Shown here: in pieces, positions 7,723-17,592 of the stretch
Layout: the number at the start of each line of letters is the position of its first letter
Numbering within the stretch: position 1 is the stretch's first letter
Source of the DNA: Streptomyces muensis
GTDB lineage: Bacteria > Actinomycetota > Actinomycetes > Streptomycetales > Streptomycetaceae
NCBI RefSeq assembly: GCF_021474425.1
Contig: NZ_JAKEIP010000036.1
Location: 1-52,308 of the forward strand
Reading direction: 5' to 3'
Length of the DNA: 52,308 bases
The notes under the pieces: generated by a model
Told to the model about the DNA's origin: nothing
The model's input: the letters and a program-made list of their open reading frames with translations, nothing else
Databases searched by the model: none
Position numbers and translations under genes: made by a program

Positions 7723-8595
7723 CTAGGACACCACGTCCTTGCGGGCGAAACCGCGGAAGGCCAGCGCGAACAGCACGAGGGCGTACGTTACGGAAATCGC
7801 GGTGCCCTGGATCATGCCGGACCACTCCAGGCGGGGCTGTACGGCGTCCGCCCACGCGAACTGCCAGTGCGCGGGCAGGAAGTGGCGCCAGTCGCCCAAG
7901 GCGGTCACGGCGTCCAGGACGTTGCCCACGATGGTCAGGCCGACCGCGCCGCCGACCGCGCCGAGCGGGGCGTCGGTCTTGGTCGAGAGCCAGAACGCCA
8001 GGCCCGCGGTGACCAGTTGGGACACGAAGACGTACGCCACGACCACCAGCAGGCGCTGCGCCGCCGTGCCCGTGTCGAGCGAGCCGCCGGTGGGGATCTG
8101 GAGGGGACCCCAGCCGTACGCCGCCGTACCGACCGCCAGCGCCACCACGGGCAGGATGATCATCGCGGCCAGGCTGAGCCCCAGTCCGACCACGAGCTTG
8201 GACCACAGGAGGCGGGCCCGGGGCACGGGGGCGGCCAGCAGGTAGCGCAGGGAGGACCAGCTGGCCTCCGACGCCACCGTGTCCCCGCAGAACAGCGCGA
8301 CGGGGATGACCAGCAGGAAGCCCGCGGAGACGAACAGGTTGACGGCGGCGAAGTTCGCGCCGGACGCCGTGGCCGTGTCCATCAGGGTGATGCGGTCGCC
8401 GCCGCCGTCCGGCTCGCCGCCGATCGCGAACGCGGCGACCAGCACGAACGGCAGCACGGCGAGGATGCCGAACATGACCTGCGTCCGGCGCCGCTTCAGC
8501 TGGCGGATCAGCTCCACCCGGAGGGGCAGCGTACGGCCCGCCCGGTAACCGGAGGCGACCTCGGTGCGCGCGGTGCTCTCGGCGAGCGTGCTCAT
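7723..8595 (-). CDS. ABC transporter permease (ABC-2 type)
   Basis: This 290-residue integral membrane protein has a cytoplasmic N-terminus with RQLKRRRTQ followed by about six hydrophobic segments (for example VMFGILAVLPFVLVAAFAIG, FLLVIPVALFCGDTVA and MIILPVVALAVGTAA). The layout matches NatB/ABC-2 permeases. Its ATG overlaps the stop of the upstream hydrolase-ATPase fusion by 4 nt (ATGA), so the two are translationally coupled and almost certainly form one transporter. The substrate is unknown. The linkage to a secreted-type hydrolase domain suggests export, or handling of a peptide or ester whose product is processed outside the cell; that is inference. Confidence 0.88.
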   Translation of the reverse strand: MSTLAESTARTEVASGYRAGRTLPLRVELIRQLKRRRTQVMFGILAVLPFVLVAAFAIGGEPDGGGDRITLMDTATASGANFAAVNLFVSAGFLLVIPVALFCGDTVASEASWSSLRYLLAAPVPRARLLWSKLVVGLGLSLAAMIILPVVALAVGTAAYGWGPLQIPTGGSLDTGTAAQRLLVVVAYVFVSQLVTAGLAFWLSTKTDAPLGAVGGAVGLTIVGNVLDAVTALGDWRHFLPAHWQFAWADAVQPRLEWSGMIQGTAISVTYALVLFALAFRGFARKDVVS

Positions 8596-11240
8596 GCGGA
8601 ACCTCCGATCAGGGTGAGGAAGGCGTCTTCCAGACGGCGGTGGGGGCCGACCGACTGGACGGGCACTTCGAGGCGGACGAGTTCGGCGACCAGGCGCTGT
8701 GCGCTGCCGTCGGCGTCGAGCCGGATCAGGAGCCCCTCGTCGGTGCGCACGGCCGAGGTCACGCCCGGCAGGGCGGCGACCTTCTCGACGACCGGCTCCT
8801 CCACCGCCGTGGCCGTGCCGACGAGCAGCGTGTCGCCGGAGCCGACGATCTCGCCGACCGGGCCCGCCTGGACGAGACGGCCGCGGTCCATCACCACGAG
8901 GTGGGTGCAGGACTGCTCGACCTCGGCCAGGAGATGGCTGGAGACGATCACCGTACGGCCGGCGGCCGCGTAGCGGATCATCACCTGGCGCATCTCGCGG
9001 ATCTGGGGCGGGTCCAGGCCGTTGGTCGGTTCGTCGAGGATGAGGAGGTCCGGGAGGCCGAGCATCGCCTGCGCTATCGCGAGGCGCTGGCGCATGCCCT
9101 GGGAATACGTGCGCACCGCGCGGGCCAGTGCGTCGCCGAGGCCGGCGATCTCCAGGGCCTCGTCGAGGTGGGCGTCCTCGGGCGGGCGGCCCGTGGCCTG
9201 CCAGTACAGCTCCAGGTTCTCCCGGCCGGACAGGTGCGGCAGGAAGCCCGCGCCCTCCACGAAGGCGCCGACCCGGGAGAGGACGGGCGCGCCCGGGCGG
9301 ATCGCGTGGCCGAAGACGCGGATCTCACCGGCGTCCGGCTTGATCAGGCCCATCAGCATGCGGAGCGTCGTGGTCTTGCCCGCGCCGTTCGGGCCCAGGA
9401 GACCGAGGACCTGGCCCTTCTCCACGCGGAAGGACAGGTCCCGTACCGCGTAACGGTCCTCGGAGCCCGCGTACCGCTTGCTCAAGTCGGTGATCTGGAG
9501 CGGGACTTCGGCCAGTTCGGGGTCGGGCGCCGGGGTGGCGGTGCGGCGGCGGGCCGTCAGCAGCAGGGCGAGGGCGATCACCGCGGCGGTGAGCGGCAGC
9601 CACCACACCCAGGACGGGAGCGGGGCGGCGGCGGTGCTCACACCGGGGGCCGTCGGGACCGACAAGTCGCCCTTCAGGGAGACCGTGTACGTCGCCGGGG
9701 CGGCCGGGGAGGCGTAGCCGAGGTCCGTGGAGGAGAGGACCAGGCGCAGGCGGTGGCCCTGCTCGATGCCGTAGTCGATGGCGGGGAGCGTGAGCGTCAC
9801 GTCCTTGCCGGCCTTGGCGTCCTCGACGCGCACGGGCGTGACCAGCTGGGACGGCAGCACCTGCTGGGTGCCGTCGGGGCCGACGTCGTAGACCTTGGCG
9901 AAGAGCACCGCGTCCTCGCTGGTCGACTGCACATGGACGGTCGCCGTCGGGGAGCCGGTGATGCGCAGGTTGCCGGTGACCGGCGCCGACTCGAAGCGGG
10001 CGAACTGGCCGGGGAAGTCCAGGGACACCCCGACGCCCAGCGAGGACAGCTGGGCGAGGCCGCCGGAGCCGCCGAGGCCGGGCAGTGCGGAGACGGCGGG
10101 CGGGCTGGCGCCGGCCGGGTTGGCGAAGCTCTGCTCGCCGCCGGTGAGGGCGACGGACCTACGGCCGCTCTCCAGGCCGGGGTACGTGTCCGCGCTCGCG
10201 CCCCGCAGCAGGGCCTGGCCGTCGGTGGAGTCGACGCCTCCGGTGCGGGTGACGCGGAAGGCCGGGCCCGTGTCGACGCTCTTGTCGTCCTTGAGGTAGC
10301 GGTCGAACCAGGACTGCACGCGTCCTTGGATACGGCCCGTCTCCATGTCGCCGCCGTCATGGCCGCCCGCGATCCAGTCGACGTCGACGGGGGCGCCGTT
10401 GGCGCGGATGGCCTTCGCGGCCTGGTCGGCCTGGCCGAGCGGGAAGAGGGAGTCGGACTGGCCCTGCATGAGCAGGGTGGGCACCTTGATCCGGTCGCCG
10501 ACGGCGGACGGCGAGCGTTCCTGAAGCATCCGCTCGGCCGGCGCGTCCGGAGTCCCGGACTCCGCGACCCGCTCGTACATCTCGCAGATCCGCGTCTCGA
10601 ACTTGTCGCAGCCGCCGGCCGAATTGACGAAGATGCCCGCCCAGAGCTTCTTGAAGACGCCGTTCGGGAACAGCGCATCCGAGAGGTTCCAGTACGTGAT
10701 CGCCGGGGCGATGGCGTCCACCCGGTCGTCGTGCCCCGCGGCCAGCAGCGAGATCGCGCCGCCGTAGGAGCCGCCCGCCATGCCCACGCGCGGGTCGCCG
10801 GCCTTGTCGAGCTCGACCTGGGGCTGCTTCGCCAGCCAGTCGAGCAGCCTGGAGACGTCGGCGACCTCGCCGTCGGGGTCGTTCAGCCCGACCTTGCCGG
10901 TCGACTTCCCGAAGCCGCGGGCGGACCAGGTCAGTACGGCGTAGCCGTCCCGGGCGAGGTCCTGGGCCTGTTCGCGTACGTCGTCCTTGCTGCCGCCGAA
11001 GCCGTGCGCGAGGAGGACGGCGGGGCGGCGTTCGCTGCCGGCGGTCGTGAAGTACGAGGTGTCGATGCGTACCCCGTCGCCCATGTCCATGACGCGGTCG
11101 GCGTGCCGCACCGCGGGCGGGTCGTCGTCGGCGACGGCGGTCCATGTCCCGGCACCGGCGACCACGACGACAGCGGCCGCGGCGGCAAGCAGCCGCCGCG
11201 GCCTCCGTAGCCCTCGTAGTGCGGGCAGTCGAAGATCCAT
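8592..11240 (-). CDS. CocE/NonD-type hydrolase fused to ABC ATPase
   Basis: The 882-residue fusion has four parts. (1) An N-terminal membrane/signal segment, about residues 15-38. (2) An alpha/beta hydrolase of the Xaa-Pro dipeptidyl-peptidase/CocE group: nucleophile elbow GGSYGG at 156-161 (Ser158), likely acid Asp263 in QGQSDS and His294 in AGGHDGG, then a beta-rich C-terminal jelly-roll domain at about 320-530. (3) A transmembrane helix at about 543-563 (WVWWLPLTAAVIALALLLTA). (4) A cytoplasmic ABC ATPase with Walker A GPNGAGKTT at 616-624, signature YSQGMRQR, and Walker B LLILDEP. The topology puts the hydrolase outside and the ATPase inside. It is coupled to the permease gene. No clear Shine-Dalgarno precedes the ATG. 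Confidence 0.9.
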   Translation of the reverse strand: MDLRLPALRGLRRPRRLLAAAAAVVVVAGAGTWTAVADDDPPAVRHADRVMDMGDGVRIDTSYFTTAGSERRPAVLLAHGFGGSKDDVREQAQDLARDGYAVLTWSARGFGKSTGKVGLNDPDGEVADVSRLLDWLAKQPQVELDKAGDPRVGMAGGSYGGAISLLAAGHDDRVDAIAPAITYWNLSDALFPNGVFKKLWAGIFVNSAGGCDKFETRICEMYERVAESGTPDAPAERMLQERSPSAVGDRIKVPTLLMQGQSDSLFPLGQADQAAKAIRANGAPVDVDWIAGGHDGGDMETGRIQGRVQSWFDRYLKDDKSVDTGPAFRVTRTGGVDSTDGQALLRGASADTYPGLESGRRSVALTGGEQSFANPAGASPPAVSALPGLGGSGGLAQLSSLGVGVSLDFPGQFARFESAPVTGNLRITGSPTATVHVQSTSEDAVLFAKVYDVGPDGTQQVLPSQLVTPVRVEDAKAGKDVTLTLPAIDYGIEQGHRLRLVLSSTDLGYASPAAPATYTVSLKGDLSVPTAPGVSTAAAPLPSWVWWLPLTAAVIALALLLTARRRTATPAPDPELAEVPLQITDLSKRYAGSEDRYAVRDLSFRVEKGQVLGLLGPNGAGKTTTLRMLMGLIKPDAGEIRVFGHAIRPGAPVLSRVGAFVEGAGFLPHLSGRENLELYWQATGRPPEDAHLDEALEIAGLGDALARAVRTYSQGMRQRLAIAQAMLGLPDLLILDEPTNGLDPPQIREMRQVMIRYAAAGRTVIVSSHLLAEVEQSCTHLVVMDRGRLVQAGPVGEIVGSGDTLLVGTATAVEEPVVEKVAALPGVTSAVRTDEGLLIRLDADGSAQRLVAELVRLEVPVQSVGPHRRLEDAFLTLIGGSA

Positions 11241-11390
11241 GGTTCAACGGTACGGGGCCAACCTGTCGGCAAGTTATCTACCGAGGGCTGAATCCCGGCC
11301 CCTTCCGTGGGGGTACGGCGGGGGATTTGTCTACCGCGTTCGTGGTACGGCGGGGGAGAGCTCGGGGCGTTCTGTGGTCTGCCGCCTGCC

Positions 11391-11438
11391 GGTTCGCTGT
11401 GGTTTCTCGCGCAGTTCCCCGCGCCCCTAAAGGGGCGC
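11391..11438. repeat. Dispersed Streptomyces intergenic repeat, partial copy D, with hairpin
   Basis: This is a shortened variant of the repeat also found near 18.7, 21.0 and 25.6 kb. Here it ends in GCGCCCC-TAAA-GGGGCGC (11421-11438), a perfect 7-bp stem. The hairpin lies across the last codons and the TAG stop (11427-11429) of the amino-acid permease gene and probably acts as its terminator. Confidence 0.6.
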
Positions 11439-12854
11439 CTGCTCATCCGTCGGTATCGAGACCAGCCAGCGTGTGTCTCGGCGTGGGCGGAGGTACAGGG
11501 CCCAGTACAAGGTCGCCACCGCCGTGATGCCGCCCGTCCACAGCAGGTACTCCGGCTCCTGCTGGCTGAGGATGTACACGAGGACCGCGATCAGCAGGAT
11601 CGGCATCGCCGGCCACAGGGGCATTCGCCATGCCGGGGTGTGCTTGTGGGCGCCGCGGCGGGACAGCAGCGCGGCGACTGCGACGAGCAGGTACATGCCG
11701 GTCACCGAGACGCCCGTGATGCCGTACAGGGTGTCGAGGTTGACGAAGCAGAGGACGGCGCCGGGGATGCCGACGGCGAGGGTGGCGACCCAGGGGGAGC
11801 CGAAGCGGCCGAGTCTGGCGAGGACGTTGTTGACGGGGCCGGGCCAGGCCTTGTCGCGGGCCGAGGCGAACAGGACGCGGGAGTTCTGGATGACCATGAC
11901 GATGCCGGCGTTGATGATGGCGAGGGCCACGCAGAGGCTGACGAAGGTGCCGACCGCGGAGTTGGACCAGGCGGTGACCATGGTGCCGATGTCGCCGCCG
12001 GTGAGTTCGCCGAGGTCCGAAGCGCCCAGGGTGATGGCGGCGACGGGGACCAGGATGATCACGGCGGAGATGGCGAGGGTGGCGAGGACCGTGCGGGCCA
12101 CGTTGCGGCGCGGGTTCTCCATTTCCTCGGAGAGGTAGACCGCGGTCGAGAAGCCCTGGGTGACGAAGAGGGCGATGGCGAGTCCGGAGACGACCAGCAG
12201 GCCCGTCACGGTGTCGGTACGGCCGTCCGCGCCGGCCACCTCCATCGAGACGAGGCTGCCCGGGCCGCGCTCGGCGTGGGCGAAGCCCAGCACCGCCACC
12301 ACGGCAGCCGCGATGACCTCCAGGACCAGGAAGACGCCGGTGATCCAGGCGTTGGCGCGCAGGTCGAGCAGGCCGGCGAGGGTGGCCAGCAGCATGACGG
12401 CGGCGCCGGTCATCGACGGGTCGAGGTCGACGATCGGGGCGAGGTAGTCGGCCGTGCCCATCGCGATCACCGGCGGTACGACCATGACGACCAGCAGCGA
12501 GAGCACGAAGACCAGCCAGCCCACGAGCCGTCCGGCCAGCGTGGACACCATCGCGTACTCGCCGCCCGCGCTGGGGATGAGGGTGCCCAGCTCCGAGTAG
12601 CAGAACGCCACGGCGATGCAGAGCAGGGATCCGATGGCGATCGTCAGGGCGGTGGCGGTGCCCAGCGAGCCGAACAGGTCGGGGACGACCACGAAGAGGG
12701 TGGACGCCGGGGTGACGCAGGAGAGCGTGAGCAGCGTGCCGCCGACCACGCCGATCGAGCGCTTGAGCTTGCGGGGGCTGTCCTGGGAGCTGTCCTGAGG
12801 GCCGTCCGACGCCTCGACGGCGGCGCCCTCGGCAGGGGTGAGGGTGTCGGTCAC
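11427..12854 (-). CDS. APC-family amino acid permease
   Basis: The 475-residue polytopic protein is of the amino acid-polyamine-organocation superfamily. After a roughly 30-residue hydrophilic N-terminus comes the conserved first helix region SIGVVGGTLLTLSCVTPAST, which carries the unwound substrate site. About twelve hydrophobic segments follow, with PSAGGEYAMVSTL in helix 3 and SEEMENPRRNVART in the cytoplasmic loop. It should import an amino acid or related amine by proton symport; the substrate cannot be read. The GTG start at 12854 has no strong ribosome binding site. The gene stands alone, with a perfect palindromic operator 17-31 nt upstream. The stop codon lies inside a dispersed repeat hairpin, so the extreme C-terminus (EQAPL) is partly repeat-derived. 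Confidence 0.9.
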   Translation of the reverse strand: MTDTLTPAEGAAVEASDGPQDSSQDSPRKLKRSIGVVGGTLLTLSCVTPASTLFVVVPDLFGSLGTATALTIAIGSLLCIAVAFCYSELGTLIPSAGGEYAMVSTLAGRLVGWLVFVLSLLVVMVVPPVIAMGTADYLAPIVDLDPSMTGAAVMLLATLAGLLDLRANAWITGVFLVLEVIAAAVVAVLGFAHAERGPGSLVSMEVAGADGRTDTVTGLLVVSGLAIALFVTQGFSTAVYLSEEMENPRRNVARTVLATLAISAVIILVPVAAITLGASDLGELTGGDIGTMVTAWSNSAVGTFVSLCVALAIINAGIVMVIQNSRVLFASARDKAWPGPVNNVLARLGRFGSPWVATLAVGIPGAVLCFVNLDTLYGITGVSVTGMYLLVAVAALLSRRGAHKHTPAWRMPLWPAMPILLIAVLVYILSQQEPEYLLWTGGITAVATLYWALYLRPRRDTRWLVSIPTDEQAPL

Positions 12855-12870
12855 GAGGGGGATGCAACAT

Positions 12871-12892
12871 TGACGGAAACCGTCACGTCAAT
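12871..12892 (-). promoter_or_regulatory. Perfect palindromic operator upstream of APC permease
   Basis: TGACGG-AAA-CCGTCA (12871-12885) is a perfect 15-bp inverted repeat. It is nested in a second inverted repeat, ATTGACG / CGTCAAT (12869-12892). It sits 17 nt upstream of the permease start. This should be a repressor site. The regulator is unknown and not adjacent. Confidence 0.55.
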
Positions 12893-13007
12893 GGCTGATT
12901 ACCTACGGAATTCGTTGCCAGACGGCATCTTGACGCGTGTTAGCGTTGCTTCGAAGCCGTGTACAGCACGACTTTCGAGCATGCGGGAACCGCAGCGCGG
13001 GCCCGCG

Positions 13008-13041
13008 AAAAAATGGGGCCGTCCGCGATCCGGACGGCCCC
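13008..13041 (-). terminator. Rho-independent terminator of the iol operon
   Basis: On the minus strand, an 11-bp perfect stem (13015-13025 with 13031-13041, 5-nt loop) is followed by a run of six T residues (the A-run at 13008-13013 on the plus strand). It lies 21 nt past the mmsA stop and closes the operon. Confidence 0.85.
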
Positions 13042-13061
13042 AGACGCTCGAGGTCGGTGCG

Positions 13062-14564
<1,503 letters not shown>

Positions 14565-14578
14565 GCCCAGTAACTCCT

Positions 14579-16495
14579 TCACAAGTGGCGGCGTCGGGTC
14601 GAGACGTGCCGTTCGTACAGCTCACGCGCCTTGACCGCCGACGGCCTCGTCGCGGTCTCGGCCACGGGAACATCCCACCAGGCCTGCGCGGGCGGCGCGC
14701 CCGACACTGTGTCTGCCGTTTGGGTCTCGACGTAGACACAAGTGGGAGTGTCGGCCGTACGGGCCTCGGCGAGCGCCTCGCGCAGGTCGCTCACGGTCTT
14801 CGCGCGCAGCACCCGCATGCCCAGGCTGGCGGCGTTGGCGGCGAGGTCCACGGGGAGCGGGGCGCCCGTGAAGCCGCCGTCCTCCACGCGATACCGGTAC
14901 GCCGTGCCGAAGCGCTCGGCGCCGGTCTCCTCCGACAGCCCGCCGATGGACGCGTACCCGTGGTTCTGCACCAGCAACACCTTGATCGCGATCCCCTCCT
15001 GCACGGCGGTCACGATCTCCGTCGGCATCATCAGATACGTACCGTCGCCGACCAGCGCCCACACGGGCCGGTCCGGGGCGGCGAGCTTCACGCCGATCGC
15101 GGCCGGGATCTCGTAGCCCATGCAGGAGTAGCCGTACTCCAGGTGGTACTGGTCGCGTGAGCGGGCCCGCCAGAGTTTGTGCAGGTCGCCGGGGAGGGAG
15201 CCGGCCGCGTTGATGATCACGTCCGTCTCGTCGACGATCGCGTCGAGCACGCCCAGCACCTGCGGCTGCGTCGGCCGTACGTCCGGCTCGTCGGCCTCGT
15301 AGCAGGCGTCGACGCGCTGCTCCCAGCGTTCCTTGTCCTCGGTGTACTCGGTGACGTAGGAGGCGGGGACCCGGTGGGCGTGCATGTCCAGGGCCGCGGT
15401 CAGCTCCATCAGCCCGCTGCGGGCGTCCGCGACCAGCGGTGTCCCGGCGAGCTTGTGGCCGTCGTAGGGGGCGATGTTGAGGTTGAGGAAGCGGACGCCG
15501 TCGGCGGCGAAGAGGGTGCCGGAGGCGGTGGTGAAGTCGGTGTACCTCGTCCCCACTCCGATCACCAGGTCGGCGGTGCGGGCCAGTTCGTCGGCGGTGG
15601 CGGTGCCGGTGTGGCCCACTCCACCGACGTCCTGGGGGTGGTCGAAGCGCAGGGAGCCCTTGCCGGCCTGGGTGGAGGCGACGGGGATGCGGGTGACCTC
15701 CGCGAACTCGGCGAGCGCCTCCTCGGCCCGGCTGTGGTGGACGCCGCCGCCCGCGATGACCAGGGGCCTGTGGGCGGACCTGATCGCCCTTACGGCCTCG
15801 GCGAGTTCGGTCGGGTCCGCGCCCGGACGGCGTACGGCCCAAATGCGCTCGGCGAAGAGGTCGTCGGGCCAGTCGTACGCCTCGGCCTGGACGTCCTGCG
15901 GCAGCGCGAGCGTGACCGCGCCGGTCTCGACGGGGTCCGTGAGCACGCGCATGGCGTTCAGGGCCGAGGGGATCAGGGCTTCCGGACGGGTGATCCGGTC
16001 GAAGTACTTCGAGACCGGCCGCAGACAGTCGTTGACCGACACATCGCCGGCGTAGGGCACTTCGAGCTGCTGGAGGACCGGATCGGCGGGGCGGGTGGCG
16101 AAGATGTCGCCGGGGAGGAGCAGGACCGGGAGGTGGTTGACGGTCGCGAGGGCGGCGCCGGTGACGAGGTTGGTCGCGCCGGGCCCGATGGAGGTGGTCA
16201 CCGCGTGGGTGGACAGACGGCCCGACTGCCTGGCGTAGCCGACCGCGGCGTGCACCATCGCCTGTTCGTTACGGCCCTGGTGGTACGGCATGGCGGGAGG
16301 TGCGGGGGGTGTCCCGCCACTGGACACAGTGCCGTACTCGACGAGCGCCTGGCCGATCCCGGCGACGTTGCCGTGGCCGAAGATGCCCCAGGTGGCGGCG
16401 ATCAGCCGGTGCCGTACGCCGTCGCGCTCGGTGTACTGGGCGGACAGGAAGCGGACGAGCGCCTGTGCGACCGTGAGCCTCGTCGTTGAGGTCAT
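14579..16495 (-). CDS. iolD: 3D-(3,5/4)-trihydroxycyclohexane-1,2-dione hydrolase
   Basis: This 638-residue thiamine-diphosphate enzyme is of the acetolactate synthase fold. It has an N-terminal Pyr domain with the family-specific EQAMVHAAVGYARQ and ATTSIGPGATN, a central domain, and a PP domain whose ThDP/Mg motif begins WALVGDGTYLMM (GDG...) and continues to LLVQNHGYASIG. IolD cleaves the ring of trihydroxycyclohexanedione to give 5-deoxyglucuronate in inositol catabolism. A perfect GGAGGT precedes the ATG. It lies between the Cgl0159-family gene and mmsA. The 215-nt gap upstream is unusual for this operon, because iolB would be expected there. Confidence 0.93.
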   Translation of the reverse strand: MTSTTRLTVAQALVRFLSAQYTERDGVRHRLIAATWGIFGHGNVAGIGQALVEYGTVSSGGTPPAPPAMPYHQGRNEQAMVHAAVGYARQSGRLSTHAVTTSIGPGATNLVTGAALATVNHLPVLLLPGDIFATRPADPVLQQLEVPYAGDVSVNDCLRPVSKYFDRITRPEALIPSALNAMRVLTDPVETGAVTLALPQDVQAEAYDWPDDLFAERIWAVRRPGADPTELAEAVRAIRSAHRPLVIAGGGVHHSRAEEALAEFAEVTRIPVASTQAGKGSLRFDHPQDVGGVGHTGTATADELARTADLVIGVGTRYTDFTTASGTLFAADGVRFLNLNIAPYDGHKLAGTPLVADARSGLMELTAALDMHAHRVPASYVTEYTEDKERWEQRVDACYEADEPDVRPTQPQVLGVLDAIVDETDVIINAAGSLPGDLHKLWRARSRDQYHLEYGYSCMGYEIPAAIGVKLAAPDRPVWALVGDGTYLMMPTEIVTAVQEGIAIKVLLVQNHGYASIGGLSEETGAERFGTAYRYRVEDGGFTGAPLPVDLAANAASLGMRVLRAKTVSDLREALAEARTADTPTCVYVETQTADTVSGAPPAQAWWDVPVAETATRPSAVKARELYERHVSTRRRHL

Positions 16496-16710
16496 CGGTT
16501 ACCTCCGTGTGGTCCGGATGGAAGCAGATCCGCCACTTCCGTACGGCTCAGCGGCCCCGTTCGACTCGACGTACCGGTTGGGGGACCTCCGGCGCGGGGC
16601 CGTAGCGGGCGGGGAGTCTTCGCTCGCACTTCGCTCCTGCCAAAGCAAAGCGGCTACCCGCGCCGGAGGCGTTCTGGGGGTGGGGAGTACGGCTCGTGGT
16701 CATGGGGACC
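16496..16710 (-). other. Intra-operon gap where iolB is expected
   Basis: The gap holds no recognisable 5-deoxyglucuronate isomerase. A small minus-strand frame (16548-16703, 51 codons, starting MTTSRTPHPQNASG) begins 7 nt after the upstream stop, where an iolB start would be expected. It has no cupin motifs, and its composition resembles non-coding, repeat-like DNA (GAGCGAAG direct repeats near 16620-16640). It may mark the scar of a lost iolB. Only the iolD ribosome binding site at its end is clearly functional. Confidence 0.4.
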
Positions 16711-17592
16711 TCACAGCAGTCCTACGGCAGTGTCCACCGCGGCGGCAACGTCCCCGTCCGCCGGGTAGAGCAGCGAACGGCCCACCACCAGGCCCTGCAC
16801 GGTGGGCAGTTGGAGCGCGCCCCGCCACTTCTCGTATGCCCCGTCCTGGTCGTCTCCGACCTCGCCGCCGAGGAGTACGGAGGGCAGCGTGGAGGTCGCC
16901 ATGACCTCGGCCATGTCGTCGGGGTTCTCGGTGACCGGCAGCTTCAGCCAGGTGTAGGCGGAGGTGCCGCCGAGGCCCGAGGCGATGGCGATGGACTTGG
17001 TGACGGCCTCGGCGGACAGGTCGTTGACGACCTTGCCCTCGGGGGTGCGGCGGCTGAGGAACGGCTCGACGAAGACCGGGAGCCGGCGCGCGGCCATGTC
17101 GTCGATGGCGCGGGCGGTGGACTCCAGGGTGGTGAGGGAGCCCGGGTCGTCGTAGTCGACGCGCAGGAGCAGCTTGCCGGCGTCGAAGCGGAGGCGCTCG
17201 ATGTCCTCGGCGCGGTGGCCCGTGAAGCGGTCGTCGAGTTCGAAGCGGGCGCCCTGGAGGCCGCCGCGGTTCATCGACCCCATGACGACCTTGTCGTCGA
17301 GCGCGCCGAGCAGCAGCAGGTCGTCGAGGATGTCGGCGGTGGCGAGGACGCCGTCCACGCCGGGGCGGGACAGGGCGAGGCAGAGACGTTCCAGCAGGTC
17401 GGCGCGGTTGGCCATGGCCAGGGCACGGCCGCCGACGCCGAGCGCGCCGCGGGCCGGGTGGTCGGCGGCGACGATCATCAGGCGGTCGCTGTCCCCGAGG
17501 AGAGGGCGGCGTACGCGCCGGGCGGCGGCCTCCGCTATCGCCTCGGGGTGCCGGGTGCGGGTACGGACGAGCTCCGCGATGTCGACGGTCAC
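16711..17592 (-). CDS. Cgl0159-family (beta/alpha)8-barrel protein
   Basis: The 293-residue protein is an aldolase-like TIM barrel of the family named after Corynebacterium Cgl0159, regularly found in actinobacterial inositol operons. Features include LMIVAADHPARGALG (active-site-like strand 1), DGVLATADILDDLLL, LLLRVDYDDPGS, LPVFVEPFL and SVLLGGEVGDD. The GTG start overlaps the iolC stop by 4 nt (GTGA at 17589-17592), which fixes the start. It sits between iolC and iolD, so it may perform the aldolase step (cleavage of 2-deoxy-5-keto-gluconate-6-phosphate), since no classical iolJ is present. The reaction is inference; the family and the linkage are what I recognise. Confidence 0.8.
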   Translation of the reverse strand: MTVDIAELVRTRTRHPEAIAEAAARRVRRPLLGDSDRLMIVAADHPARGALGVGGRALAMANRADLLERLCLALSRPGVDGVLATADILDDLLLLGALDDKVVMGSMNRGGLQGARFELDDRFTGHRAEDIERLRFDAGKLLLRVDYDDPGSLTTLESTARAIDDMAARRLPVFVEPFLSRRTPEGKVVNDLSAEAVTKSIAIASGLGGTSAYTWLKLPVTENPDDMAEVMATSTLPSVLLGGEVGDDQDGAYEKWRGALQLPTVQGLVVGRSLLYPADGDVAAAVDTAVGLL

